Shown here piece after piece: positions 26,039-34,241 of a stretch of 64,000 nucleotides of DNA. Numbering within the stretch: position 1 is the first letter of the stretch; the number at the start of each line of letters is the position of its first letter. The stretch covers positions 6,507,001-6,571,000 of the forward strand of contig NZ_CP054916.1 in NCBI RefSeq assembly GCF_013364155.1. The letters run 5' to 3'. The notes beneath the pieces are model-generated. The model did not search any database. It was not told the DNA's origin and was given only the letters and a program-made list of their open reading frames with translations. The position numbers and the translations under genes were made by a program. The DNA is from Streptomyces sp. NA02950. GTDB taxonomy: Bacteria; Actinomycetota; Actinomycetes; Streptomycetales; Streptomycetaceae.

Positions 26039-27097
26039 TCAGACGGCCCGGTAGGTGACCGGGTCGGTGCCGGGGACGGGTTCGGCCCGGCCCCGGGTGA
26101 CCAGATGGCGCAGATGGGCCTCGGCCTCCGAGACGGCGATGTTGCGGGAGGCGTAGGGGATTTCGGCCCAGGGGCGGTTCCACTCCATGGCCTCGGCGAG
26201 CCGCCAGGGGGTGAGCGGGGTGGTGAGCAGGGCGAGGAGGCCGGTGAGGCGCTGCTCGTGGTGGTGGCGGAGGGCGCGCACCCGGGCCGGGGCGTCGGTG
26301 AAGGGGTGCTGGTGGGCGGGGAGCACCTCGGCCGGGCCGAGGGCGGCGACGCGTTCGAGGGAGGCGAGGTAGTCCCCGAGGGGGTCGGTGACGGTGGTGT
26401 CCTCGGGGTCCTCGTAGAGGCCGATGTGCGGGCTGATCCCGGGCAGCAGATGGTCGCCGGAGAAGAGGCGGCCGTGGCCGGGCGCGTTCGCGGGGTGCCG
26501 CTCCTCCAGGTGCAGACAGACATGGCCGGGGGTGTGGCCCGGGGTCCAGACGGCGCGCAGCCGGCGGCCGGGCAGGCCGAGGAGGGCGCCGGGGGCGATC
26601 TCGCGGTCGGGGAGGGCGGCCCGCTGCCCGGGGAAGGTGCCGGTGCGGCCGGCGGCGCGGGCGGTGTGCAGCGGTGCCAGATGGTCCTCGGGGGCTCCGG
26701 CCGCGGCCAGCTTTCCGGCGAGGTAGTCGAGCCGGCGGGCGGGCTCGGCGTCGCGGGTGCGGCGGACGAGCGTGGCGTCGGCGGGGTGCATGGCGATCCA
26801 TGCGCCGGACGCCTCCCGCACCCGGGCGGAGAGCCCGTGGTGGTCGGGGTGGTGGTGGGTGATGAGGACGCCGTGGAGGCCGGTGACGGAGGTGCCGCAC
26901 GCCTCCAGCCCGGCGGTGAGGGTGTCCCAGGCGGTCGGGTCGTCCCAGCCGGTGTCGATGAGGACCGGGCCGCGGTCGGTGTCCAGGAGGTGGACCAGGG
27001 TGTGGCCGAGGGGGTTGTCGGGGATGGGCACCGGGATGCTCCAGACCCCGCCGCCGTGGTCGGTCACCCGCACCGCTCCGGTCGTCCGCGCCGTCAT
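26039..27097 (-). CDS. Metallo-beta-lactamase-fold hydrolase
   Basis: The 352-residue protein has the MBL metal motif THHHPDHHG (HxHxDH) at about residues 80-88, later ligands in WTPGHTPGHVCLHL and FSGDHLLPG, and a C-terminal winged-helix-like extension (MBL-C/LACTB2 type, EAHLRHLVTRGRAEPV). This layout matches glyoxalase II/LACTB2-like hydrolases that cut thioesters or nucleic acids. ATG 27097 is preceded by GGGGGA. Its substrate is unknown. It ends 64 bp before the riboswitch begins, same strand, and is an independent unit. Confidence 0.88.
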   Translation of the reverse strand: MTARTTGAVRVTDHGGGVWSIPVPIPDNPLGHTLVHLLDTDRGPVLIDTGWDDPTAWDTLTAGLEACGTSVTGLHGVLITHHHPDHHGLSARVREASGAWIAMHPADATLVRRTRDAEPARRLDYLAGKLAAAGAPEDHLAPLHTARAAGRTGTFPGQRAALPDREIAPGALLGLPGRRLRAVWTPGHTPGHVCLHLEERHPANAPGHGRLFSGDHLLPGISPHIGLYEDPEDTTVTDPLGDYLASLERVAALGPAEVLPAHQHPFTDAPARVRALRHHHEQRLTGLLALLTTPLTPWRLAEAMEWNRPWAEIPYASRNIAVSEAEAHLRHLVTRGRAEPVPGTDPVTYRAV

Positions 27098-27407
27098 CCG
27101 CGTCCCCCTGTCATCGGCTATTGCCCACTATAAACCGGAACTGAATAGCCGTCAGATTTCTCGTGTGACGCTCCGCGGCGGATCAGCGCCGACCGGCCAT
27201 CGAGTGGCCGTCATTGATCGGCCGCGTCACCGGCCCGCCCGGACATCGCGTGCGGCTCGGTCTCTCCGGCCGCGTCGGCATCGGTCACGCCTCCCGAAAA
27301 GAAAGTGATGGCATTTCAGATTTCTTGCGCCGACTCCTCTTTGGTGATTGCTGGTTATCGTGATCTCTTACGGTCGCGTCGCCGGCCTTTTGGAGAGGAA
27401 GTGCCCC
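27098..27407. promoter_or_regulatory. 310-bp AT-richer divergent intergenic region
   Basis: No gene was seen. It separates the MBL gene (minus) from the GT2 gene (plus) and is much less GC-rich than its surroundings. ACTATAAAC at 27127-27135 and several T-rich stretches may hold promoters, but I cannot assign boxes with confidence. The SD of the GT2 gene is GAGAGGAAG at 27393-27401. Confidence 0.35.
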
Positions 27408-28139
27408 ATGCCCACGATCAGCGTCATCACCTCTGTATACAACGGCGGCCATCATTACATTGACGAGACTTACGAATCCCTGCGCGAGCAGAAGCTTCCG
27501 GGCGGCTGGGAATGGCAATGGTGCGTCCAGGAGGACGGTCACCCCGGAATCACCGCCGGCATCCTTCCCGAGGATCCCAGGATTTCGGTCGAATCCGGAC
27601 TGCGAGGGCGGGTGGCGGTGGCGCGGACACACGCTCTCGCACGTGCGACAGGAGAGTTGATCCGGACGCTGGACGCCGACGACGTATTGTTGCCGGGAGC
27701 CCTCGAGCGTGACATCGAGGCATTGGAGCGAGTTCCGTGGTGTGTTTCCGCGTGCCTTGACCTCCATGAAGACGGTCACACCTCACCGGGGCCGAACGAC
27801 CCTCCGGGCGGCCCGGTCCAGCCCGGCAGGTTCTTCGACGAGGTGGTGGAACGTCGTCTGTCCGTGCAGACGACAACCTTCGCCGCGCGCCGTCCTCTTG
27901 TTCTTGCGCTCGGAGGCTGGCCCGCACTGACCGGAGCCGAAGGGGTGGCCCTGCTGCTCGCCGCGGAAGTGGTAGCCCCCGGCGAGTTCATCGCGGAACC
28001 GAGCATCCTTTACCGGAAACACCCCGACCAGACCACCGCGGCGGATCGTTACTGGGACCCGGCGGAGGCGACCACGCGAACGGAAGCGGGCATACGGCGG
28101 GCCCGTGCAATGCGGGAGGCCGGCTGGGCATGGTCGTGA
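27408..28139 (+). CDS. GT2-family glycosyltransferase
   Basis: The 243-residue protein has a GT-A fold: N-terminal PTISVITSVYNGG, then WCVQEDG and GELIRTLDADDVLLPGAL with the DxD metal and sugar-nucleotide motif, and a shorter than usual C-terminal acceptor region (SLSVQTTTFAARR, then LYRKHPDQT). Start ATG 27408 follows a good SD. There is no TM segment, so it is a soluble or peripheral enzyme. Usual GT2 proteins of this class are 250-330 aa, so this is near the minimum. It has no glycosyltransferase partners beside it. The acceptor is unknown. Confidence 0.85.
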   Translation: MPTISVITSVYNGGHHYIDETYESLREQKLPGGWEWQWCVQEDGHPGITAGILPEDPRISVESGLRGRVAVARTHALARATGELIRTLDADDVLLPGALERDIEALERVPWCVSACLDLHEDGHTSPGPNDPPGGPVQPGRFFDEVVERRLSVQTTTFAARRPLVLALGGWPALTGAEGVALLLAAEVVAPGEFIAEPSILYRKHPDQTTAADRYWDPAEATTRTEAGIRRARAMREAGWAWS

Positions 28140-28361
28140 GATCTCTGAGCCGGCGGAGCCGTGTCGCCGCGCCGGCTGGCGAAACGCGCGGCGGCCCGGG
28201 GACGGTCCAGGCGCCATGAGGAGAGCTCCAGCAGCGCCCCAGGCGCTGGCCGGCGCCCGTTCCGTCACGAGGCTGGCCTCGTGTGTCGAGAGCTGGTATC
28301 AGTTCTGATGCTGCGTCAGGTATTCGTGCGCGAGGGTGTTCCTGGGCGGGAGGCATCAGCG

Positions 28362-29828
28362 ATGGGCGACCTCATCGAGTACGGACAGCTCTTCATCGGC
28401 GGGGTGCAGGTCGATCCGGCGGGCACGGAGACCATCGAGGTCGTCTCGCCGCACACCGAGCGGGTCATCGGGCGGGTGCCGCACGCGGCGCGGGCGGATG
28501 TGGACCGGGCGGTGGCGGCGGCGCGCACGGCCTTCGACGAGGGGCCGTGGCCCCGGATGAGCCCGGACGAGCGGATCGCCGTGGTGACCCGGATCAAGGA
28601 CGCCATCGCGATGCGCCACGAGGAGCTGGCCCGGATCATCAGCGCCCAGAACGGCTCCCCGTACTCCTGGAGCGTGCCGGCCCAGGCGCTCGGCGCGATG
28701 ATGGTGTGGGACGCCGCGCTCACCGTCGCGCGCGGCGCCGTCCACGAGGAGCGGCGGGACGGCTGTCTCGGACCGCTGCTGGTGCGGCGTGAGCCGGTCG
28801 GGGTGGTCGCGGCCGTGGTGCCGTGGAACGTCCCGCAGTTCGTGGCGGCGGCCAAACTGGCCCCGGCGCTGCTGGCGGGGTGCACGGTGGTCCTCAAGCC
28901 CTCGCCGGAAACCCCGCTGGACTCCTATGTGCTGGCGGAGATCCTGACCGGGGCGGGGGTGCCCGAGGGGGTGGTGTCCATCCTTCCGGCGGACCGGGAG
29001 GTCAGTGAGTACCTGGTCGGGCATCCGGGCGTGGACAAGGTGTCGTTCACCGGATCGGTGGCGGCGGGCAAGCGGGTGATGGAGGTCGCCTCACGCCATC
29101 TGACCCGGGTGACACTGGAGTTGGGCGGCAAGTCGGCGGCCGTCATCCTGCCGGACGCCGATCTGGACGCGGCGGTCGCCGGGATCGTCCCCAACGCCTG
29201 GATGAACAACGGTCAGGCGTGTGTGGCCCAGACCCGGATCCTCGCCCCGCGCGGCCGCTACGACGAGATCGCCGAACGCCTCACCGCCGCTGCCTCCGCC
29301 CTGGTCGTCGGTGATCCCCTGGACCCCGCCACCCAGGTCGGCCCGCTGGTCACCCGGCGGCAGCGGCAGCGGTCGCTGGACTACATCGCGCGAGGACAGC
29401 GCGAGGGCGCCAAGGTGCTGACCGGCGGCGGACGTCCGGCCGGGCGGGACACCGGCTGGTACGTGGAACCCACGCTCTTCGGCGATGTCACCAACACCAT
29501 GCGGATCGCCCGCGAGGAGATCTTCGGCCCGGTGATCTGTCTGCTGCCGTACGGGGACGAGGAGGAGGCGGCCCGGATCGCCGACGACTCCGACTACGGC
29601 CTGTCGGGCAGTGTGTGGACGGCGGACACCGCGCGCGGGGTGGCGTTCGCGCGGCGGATCCGCACCGGCACCTACTCCGTCAACACCTTCGGTCTGGACA
29701 TGCTGGGCCCCTTCGGCGGCTACAAGGACTCCGGTCTGGGGCGGGAGTTCGGGCCCGAGGGATACGCCGCGTATCTGGAGCACAAGATGATCCACCTGCC
29801 CCAGGGGTGGGACGGGGAGCCGGTCTGA
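28362..29828 (+). CDS. Aldehyde dehydrogenase
   Basis: The 488-residue ALDH has the catalytic Glu in VTLELGGKSAAVIL, the catalytic Cys in NNGQACVAQTRIL, the coenzyme loop FTGSVAAGKRV and the C-terminal VNTFGLDMLGPFGGYKDSGLGREFG. ATG 28362 with GGGAGG upstream is the best start. The frame overlaps the ferredoxin ATG (TGATG). It oxidises an aldehyde to an acid with NAD(P)+. The ferredoxin partner and nearby KstR-like regulator suggest it could process the aldehyde made by the CYP125-like P450. No clear KstR box precedes it; only ATCAGTTCTGAT, a small palindrome near 28296, was seen. Confidence 0.92.
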   Translation: MGDLIEYGQLFIGGVQVDPAGTETIEVVSPHTERVIGRVPHAARADVDRAVAAARTAFDEGPWPRMSPDERIAVVTRIKDAIAMRHEELARIISAQNGSPYSWSVPAQALGAMMVWDAALTVARGAVHEERRDGCLGPLLVRREPVGVVAAVVPWNVPQFVAAAKLAPALLAGCTVVLKPSPETPLDSYVLAEILTGAGVPEGVVSILPADREVSEYLVGHPGVDKVSFTGSVAAGKRVMEVASRHLTRVTLELGGKSAAVILPDADLDAAVAGIVPNAWMNNGQACVAQTRILAPRGRYDEIAERLTAAASALVVGDPLDPATQVGPLVTRRQRQRSLDYIARGQREGAKVLTGGGRPAGRDTGWYVEPTLFGDVTNTMRIAREEIFGPVICLLPYGDEEEAARIADDSDYGLSGSVWTADTARGVAFARRIRTGTYSVNTFGLDMLGPFGGYKDSGLGREFGPEGYAAYLEHKMIHLPQGWDGEPV

Positions 29829-30061
29829 TGGGCGACCGCTGGCAGATCGAGGTGGACCGCGGCGTCTGTGTCGGCTCCGGTCTGTGCGCGAGCACCGCGC
29901 CCGGCGGATTCCGGCTGGACACCGCCCGGCAGGCGCATCCGGTGGCGGCGGAGGCCGACGCGTCCGAGGCGGTGCTCGCGGCGGCCGAGGGCTGCCCGGT
30001 CGAGGCCATCGCCATCCGGCTGCGCGACGGTGGCGAACAGGTCTTTCCGCCGGACGAGTAG
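29828..30061 (+). CDS. [3Fe-4S] ferredoxin
   Basis: The 77-residue ferredoxin has the pattern CVGSGLC (C-x5-C) and a later CPVEA; one cysteine of a 4Fe cluster is missing, giving a 3Fe-4S type. Such ferredoxins feed electrons to cytochrome P450 enzymes in Streptomyces and mycobacteria. It is translationally coupled to the aldehyde dehydrogenase (TGATG). The P450 at 16908-18164 is a possible partner even though it is 10 kb away. A strong terminator follows. Confidence 0.9.
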   Translation: MGDRWQIEVDRGVCVGSGLCASTAPGGFRLDTARQAHPVAAEADASEAVLAAAEGCPVEAIAIRLRDGGEQVFPPDE

Positions 30062-30076
30062 GCGACCGAGGACCGG

Positions 30077-30105
30077 CGGGCCGGATCCGGGAGGGATCCG
30101 GCCCG
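30077..30105. terminator. Bidirectional terminator
   Basis: CGGGCCGGATCC (30077-30088) and GGATCCGGCCCG (30094-30105) form a perfect 12-bp stem with a 5-nt loop between the ferredoxin and the opposing response regulator. Confidence 0.88.
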
Positions 30106-30117
30106 GGGGCCGCGGGG

Positions 30118-30738
30118 TCAGACCCAGCCCTCGGCGTGCGAGATGCGGATGGCGTCCACGCGATTGCGCGCCCCGGTCTTCCGGGTGATCGCGGCCAGGT
30201 AGTTGCGGATCGTCCCGTTGGACAGATGGAGGGTCCGGGCGATCTCGGCGATCGAGGCGCCGCCGGCGGCGAGCGAGAGCACCCCCAGTTCACGCTGGGT
30301 CAGCGGGATCTCGGCCGCCTGGAGAAAGCCGTAGCCGAGCGAGTCGTCGACGAACCGCTGCTTGTTGGCCACCTGCCGGATGCCGTCCAGCAGCCGCTGC
30401 GGCGGGGCGTCCTTGTCGATGTAGCCGAGGGCCTGCGCCTCATGGGCGCGGCGCAGCGGGCCGGGACGCCCCGCGGTGGCCAGGACCAGGAGTTCGCACG
30501 CACCGTGGTCGCCGGAGGCGGCGCTCACGATCTTCTTCAGCTCCCCTCTGCGGCCGGGCCCGTCGTAGCCGGTGCAGTCGGTGTCCATGACGCACACATG
30601 GGGTTGTAAGGAGCGCGCTCTGCTACGCGCGTCACGCCAGGAGGACGCGGTCACGTCGATGCCCGGTTCAGCCCGTATCAGCGTCGCCAGCGCGGATCGC
30701 AGCAGGCACGAGTCGTGCACCAGAAGTACCCGTATCAC
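30118..30738 (-). CDS. Orphan NarL/LuxR-type response regulator, atypical receiver
   Basis: The 206-residue protein has a receiver domain (VIRVLLVHDSCLLRSAL, VCVMDTDCTGYDG with the presumed phospho-Asp, and YIDKDAPP with the Lys) and a C-terminal NarL-type HTH (LTQRELGVLSLAAGG..IAEIARTLHLSNGTIRNYLAAITRKTGA). The acidic pair near the N-terminus is reduced to HD, so phosphorylation may be altered. There is no histidine kinase gene nearby. I chose GTG 30738 because GGAG lies 8 nt upstream. Targets are unknown. The 246-bp gap to the next gene upstream (30739-30984) shows nothing. Confidence 0.85.
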   Translation of the reverse strand: MIRVLLVHDSCLLRSALATLIRAEPGIDVTASSWRDARSRARSLQPHVCVMDTDCTGYDGPGRRGELKKIVSAASGDHGACELLVLATAGRPGPLRRAHEAQALGYIDKDAPPQRLLDGIRQVANKQRFVDDSLGYGFLQAAEIPLTQRELGVLSLAAGGASIAEIARTLHLSNGTIRNYLAAITRKTGARNRVDAIRISHAEGWV

Positions 30739-30984
30739 GGACTTCTCCACCCCCAGTGAAGTGAACTTTCATCGCACGCCGTTGTTGCTCGCTCGCGCGC
30801 CGTTCATGAATACCGGGATTGCCTGGGCCGTGAACGCAGGTTTTGCGCCAACGGGGAGCGCGCGGGCGCATAAACAACCGCCCTGGAGTTCGTAAGGGGC
30901 GCGCGAGGATGGCGTGCGCCCCTGGCGCGCGGTGGCGAATGCCGATCGAGGGCATGCGGAAGCGCTGGGCTGCGCCGCGTGGGG

Positions 30985-31599
30985 TCAGTGGGACGGGGTG
31001 GGAGCCGTGAGGTCGATCAGACGGCACACCGTCTCGATGTCGATCTTCACCTGGGCGATCGAGGCACGCCCCGAAAGCCAGGTGATCAGTGCCGAGTGCC
31101 AGGTGTGCTCGATGACGCGGACGGCGGAGAGCTGCTCCGGCGTCGGCGGCCTCTCCAGCCCCATCGCGTCGAGGATGATCGCGGTGGTGAGCCGGGAGAC
31201 CGTGTCCACCTCCGGGCTCACCGACCGGTCGGCGAAGGTGAGCGCCCGGACCATGGCGTCGGCCAGATGAGGTTCGCGCTGGAGCGCACGGAAGGCGCGC
31301 ATCAGGGTCTGGGCGACCCGGGCTGCCGGGTCCCCGTCCGTCGGCGGGCGTTTGCGGAGCGCCTCGTGCATGTGCTGGAGCTGGTCCTGCATGGTCGCGA
31401 CCAGCAGATGGACCTTGGAGGGGAAGTAGCGGTAGAGGGTGCCGAGCGCAACACCGGAGTTCTCGGCCACCTCGCGCATCTGGACCGCGTCGAAGCCGCC
31501 GCGACTGGCCAGCCGGGCGCTGGCGTGCAGGATGCGGCGGCGGCGTGCCTCCTGCCGCTCGGTCAGCTGCAAGGGGGCTGGCTTGACTTCTGCGGTCAT
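30985..31599 (-). CDS. kstR-like: KstR-like TetR-family repressor
   Basis: The 204-residue TetR protein has an HTH region (GGFDAVQMREVAENSGVALG, then TLYRYFPSKVHLLV) that closely follows mycobacterial KstR as I remember it (GGYEAVQMRAVA...GTLYRYFPSKVHLLV). The C-terminal VRVIEHTWHSALITWLSGRAS also matches the KstR ligand domain. KstR represses cholesterol and lipid catabolism genes and is released by 3-oxo-cholestenoyl-CoA. ATG 31599 or GTG 31608 are possible starts. A full match to the KstR box lies 95 nt upstream, and further boxes precede other operons in this window, so autoregulation and a regulon are likely. Confidence 0.85.
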   Translation of the reverse strand: MTAEVKPAPLQLTERQEARRRRILHASARLASRGGFDAVQMREVAENSGVALGTLYRYFPSKVHLLVATMQDQLQHMHEALRKRPPTDGDPAARVAQTLMRAFRALQREPHLADAMVRALTFADRSVSPEVDTVSRLTTAIILDAMGLERPPTPEQLSAVRVIEHTWHSALITWLSGRASIAQVKIDIETVCRLIDLTAPTPSH

Positions 31600-31693
31600 A
31601 TGTCCCACTTCGATGTGTTGCGTCTGCGGGTCCCAGCGGACTCGAGCATGATGGCAGGCCCGGCCCGGGGGTGCGAGCCACCGGAACCATCAC

Positions 31694-31707
31694 TGAAACT
31701 CGTTCTA
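31694..31707. promoter_or_regulatory. KstR-like box at the regulator's own gene
   Basis: TGAAACTCGTTCTA matches TNNAACNNGTTNNA at all 8 fixed positions. It lies 95 nt before the regulator's start codon. Confidence 0.75.
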
Positions 31708-31961
31708 GGCTAGCGCGGCGGGCGCCCGCCGTACCGGTGTCTGCGCAGTTGAGGCAGGTTGCTGCCGTCCGGGCGAGGGGTCGGGGCCCGGCGCCTCCCG
31801 CACAACCGCGCCGGATGCCGGCAACGCGGTCCGTGGGCCGGGCCGCGCTTGGTGACCGCTCCCTGGGGCGGGGGGTTTGCCCCCCTCGCGCCGATATCGC
31901 CCGACCCCTCGCGGAGGTGGCTCATACGCTCGGTTACCGAGTGGTAGGAATCACCTGTTCC

Positions 31962-31985
31962 GGCTCTCGCGAAGTCACGAGAGCC
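31962..31985. promoter_or_regulatory. Hairpin or operator-like inverted repeat
   Basis: GGCTCTCG and CGAGAGCC, separated by 8 nt, form a perfect 8-bp stem. There is no T-tract. It may be an operator for another regulator, or part of a leader. Confidence 0.4.
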
Positions 31986-32019
31986 AGGTATCTTCGAGAC
32001 TTCTCGGGCGATCCGATAG

Positions 32020-32033
32020 TGAAACTTGTTCTA
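32020..32033. promoter_or_regulatory. KstR-like box upstream of the glycosyltransferase operon
   Basis: TGAAACTTGTTCTA matches the KstR consensus at all 8 fixed positions. It differs from the regulator's own box only in one of the two central free bases. It ends 53 nt before GTG 32087. Confidence 0.75.
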
Positions 32034-32086
32034 GATAATCGGAAGCGGTTACGCTCCCGCTGAACTGCACCTAGGAGGGGGCGCGA

Positions 32087-33427
32087 GTGACCGCAGAGGC
32101 CGCGCAGGAGATCGGGCCCGACCCACTTCGAGTGGAGCCCCCCACCGCCACCGACCGGCCGCTGCGCATCGCGCTGCTCAGCTACAAGGGGAACCCCTTC
32201 TGCGGCGGCCAGGGCGTCTATGTCCGCCATCTCTCCCGGGAGTTGGCCCGGCTCGGCCACACCGTCGAGGTCATCGGCGCCCAGCCGTACCCGGTGGTGG
32301 ACACCCGGGAGGGGGTGACCCTCACCGAGCTGCCGAGCCTCGACCTCTACCGCCAGCCCGATCCGTTCCGCACCCCGCGGCCGGCCGAGTACCGGGACTG
32401 GATCGACGCCCTGGAGGTCTGCACCATGTGGACCGGCGGCTTCCCCGAGCCGCTCACCTTCAGCCTGCGCGCCCGCCGCCATCTGGCCGCCCGCCGCGGC
32501 GACTTCGACGTGATCCACGACAACCAGACCCTCGGCTACGGGCTGCTGGGGCTGGAGCGGATCGGCCTCCCCCTGGTGACCACCATCCACCACCCCATCA
32601 CCGTGGACCGCCAACTCGAACTGGACGCCGCCGAGGGCTGGAAGCGCCGTGCCTCGGTGCGCCGCTGGTACGGCTTCACCCGGATGCAGAAGCGGGTGGC
32701 CCGGCGGCTGCCCTCGGTGCTCACCGTCTCCGGCTCCTCCCGCCGCGAGATAGTCGACCACCTCGGGGTGCACCCGGGGCGGGTCCATGTGGTGCACATC
32801 GGCGCGGACACCGAGCTGTTCTCGCCCGACCCGGCCGTCCCGGAGATCCCCGGGCGCGTCGTCACCACCTCCAGCGCGGACGTCCCGCTCAAGGGGCTGG
32901 TGTATCTCGTCGAGGCCCTCGCCAAGGTCCGCACCGAGCACCCCGAAGCCCATCTGGTCGTCGTCGGCAAACGCCCCGAGCAGGGCCCGGTGGCCACCGC
33001 CATCGCCCGCTACGGACTCGAGGGTGCCGTCGAGTTCGTCAAGGGCATCAGCGACGGTGAGCTGGTGGACCTGGTGCGCGGCGCCCAGGTCGCCTGTGTG
33101 CCCTCCCTCTACGAGGGGTTCTCGCTGCCCGCCGCCGAGGCCATGGCCACCGGCACCCCGCTGGTCGCCACCACCGGCGGGGCGATCCCCGAGGTCGCGG
33201 GCGCCGACGGGGAGACCTGCCTCGCCGTACCGCCCGGGGACGCCGGGGCGCTCGCCGCCTCCCTGGTCCGGCTGCTGGACGACGCCGGCCTCAGACGCCG
33301 ACTCGGCGCGGCCGGACGCCAGCGGGTGCTGCGGCGGTTCACCTGGGAACAGGCCGCCCGCGGCACCGCCGAGCACTACCGCGCGGCCATCGGCGCGCGC
33401 GGCCCCGCCACCCGCGCCGGGCGCTGA
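32087..33427 (+). CDS. GT4-family glycosyltransferase
   Basis: The 446-residue GT-B enzyme has the N-terminal acceptor domain (IALLSYKGNPFCGGQGVYVRHLS), a middle WFQGF-like linker and a C-terminal nucleotide-sugar domain (VTTSSADVPLKGLVYLVEAL, then the E-x7-E motif in CVPSLYEGFSLPAAEAMA). This is a classical retaining GT4. It begins a three-gene operon with a methyltransferase and a toroid protein, all nearly overlapping. A KstR-like box sits before it. The enzyme probably acts at the inner face of the membrane on a lipid or polyprenyl-linked acceptor. The product is unknown. Confidence 0.92.
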   Translation: MTAEAAQEIGPDPLRVEPPTATDRPLRIALLSYKGNPFCGGQGVYVRHLSRELARLGHTVEVIGAQPYPVVDTREGVTLTELPSLDLYRQPDPFRTPRPAEYRDWIDALEVCTMWTGGFPEPLTFSLRARRHLAARRGDFDVIHDNQTLGYGLLGLERIGLPLVTTIHHPITVDRQLELDAAEGWKRRASVRRWYGFTRMQKRVARRLPSVLTVSGSSRREIVDHLGVHPGRVHVVHIGADTELFSPDPAVPEIPGRVVTTSSADVPLKGLVYLVEALAKVRTEHPEAHLVVVGKRPEQGPVATAIARYGLEGAVEFVKGISDGELVDLVRGAQVACVPSLYEGFSLPAAEAMATGTPLVATTGGAIPEVAGADGETCLAVPPGDAGALAASLVRLLDDAGLRRRLGAAGRQRVLRRFTWEQAARGTAEHYRAAIGARGPATRAGR

Positions 33428-33491
33428 CCCCTTCCGAACTCCCACCAGCGACTCATCAAGCCGTGAACCCGCCGGACGAAAGCAGACCCCC

Positions 33492-34241
33492 GTGCTGACC
33501 GTCGATTTCTCCCGCTTCCCGCTCGCCCCCGGCGATCGTGTCCTCGACCTGGGCTGTGGCGCAGGACGGCATGCCTTCGAGTGCTACCGGCGCGGTGCGC
33601 GGGTCGTCGCCCTGGACCGCAACGGCGACGAGATACGCGAGGTCGCCCAGTGGTTCGCCGCCATGAAGGAGGCCGGAGAGGCCCCCGCCGGTGCCACCGC
33701 GACCGCCATGGAGGGCGACGCGCTCGCCCTGCCCTTTCCCGACGACAGCTTCGACGTGGTCATCATCTCCGAGGTGATGGAGCACATCCCGGACGACAAG
33801 GGCGTACTCGCCGAGATGGTGCGGGTGCTGCGGCCCGGCGGCCGGATCGCCGTCACCGTGCCGCGCTACGGCCCGGAGAAGGTGTGCTGGGCGCTGTCGG
33901 ACGAGTACCACGAGGTGGAGGGCGGCCACATCCGCATCTACCGCGCCGACCAGCTCCTGGAGCGGATGCGCGAGGCCGGGCTGCGGCCGTACGGCAGCCA
34001 CCACGCGCACGCCCTGCACAGTCCCTACTGGTGGCTCAAGTGCGCCTTCGGCGTGGACAACGACAAAGCGCTGCCCGTGCGGGCGTACCACAAGCTGCTG
34101 GTCTGGGACATCATGAAGAAGCCACTGGCCACCCGGGTCGCCGAACGGGCGCTGAACCCGCTGATCGGCAAGAGCTTCGTGGCGTACGCGACCAAGCCGC
34201 ACACCCCCGGCGACACCGGCACCCCGCTGGAGGGGGCGTGA
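33492..34241 (+). CDS. Class I SAM-dependent methyltransferase
   Basis: The 249-residue methyltransferase has motif I VLDLGCGAGRHAFE (residues about 17-30), the acidic post-I DRNG, a Methyltransf_11 core (LPFPDDSFDVVIISEVMEHI, then EMVRVLRPGGRIAVTVP) and a long C-terminal part with HHAHALHSPYWWLKCAFG. GTG 33492 is the best start, although its SD is weak. It is in the operon of the GT4 gene and overlaps the next ATG. Judging from the context it may methylate a sugar or lipid headgroup made by the GT4 enzyme. Confidence 0.9.
   Translation: MLTVDFSRFPLAPGDRVLDLGCGAGRHAFECYRRGARVVALDRNGDEIREVAQWFAAMKEAGEAPAGATATAMEGDALALPFPDDSFDVVIISEVMEHIPDDKGVLAEMVRVLRPGGRIAVTVPRYGPEKVCWALSDEYHEVEGGHIRIYRADQLLERMREAGLRPYGSHHAHALHSPYWWLKCAFGVDNDKALPVRAYHKLLVWDIMKKPLATRVAERALNPLIGKSFVAYATKPHTPGDTGTPLEGA

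Larger units (their letters stand above)
31600..32086. promoter_or_regulatory. 487-bp divergent control region between the KstR-like gene and the GT4 operon
   Basis: No convincing gene. Content, left to right: a KstR-like box (31694-31707), small inverted repeat CTCGG-TTA-CCGAG (31929-31941), an 8-bp hairpin GGCTCTCG-N8-CGAGAGCC (31962-31985), a second KstR-like box (32020-32033), and the SD AGGAGGGGG before GTG 32087. Confidence 0.6.

Noticed and set aside
28290..28310. KstR box upstream of the aldehyde dehydrogenase
   Set aside because: Only 5 of 8 fixed positions match; the small palindrome ATCAGTTCTGAT there is noted but not assigned.
31671..32063. 130-codon plus-strand ORF between the KstR-like gene and the GT4 operon
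   Set aside because: Arg/Pro/Ala-rich with no SD; it runs through two KstR-like boxes and a hairpin, so it is control-region DNA.
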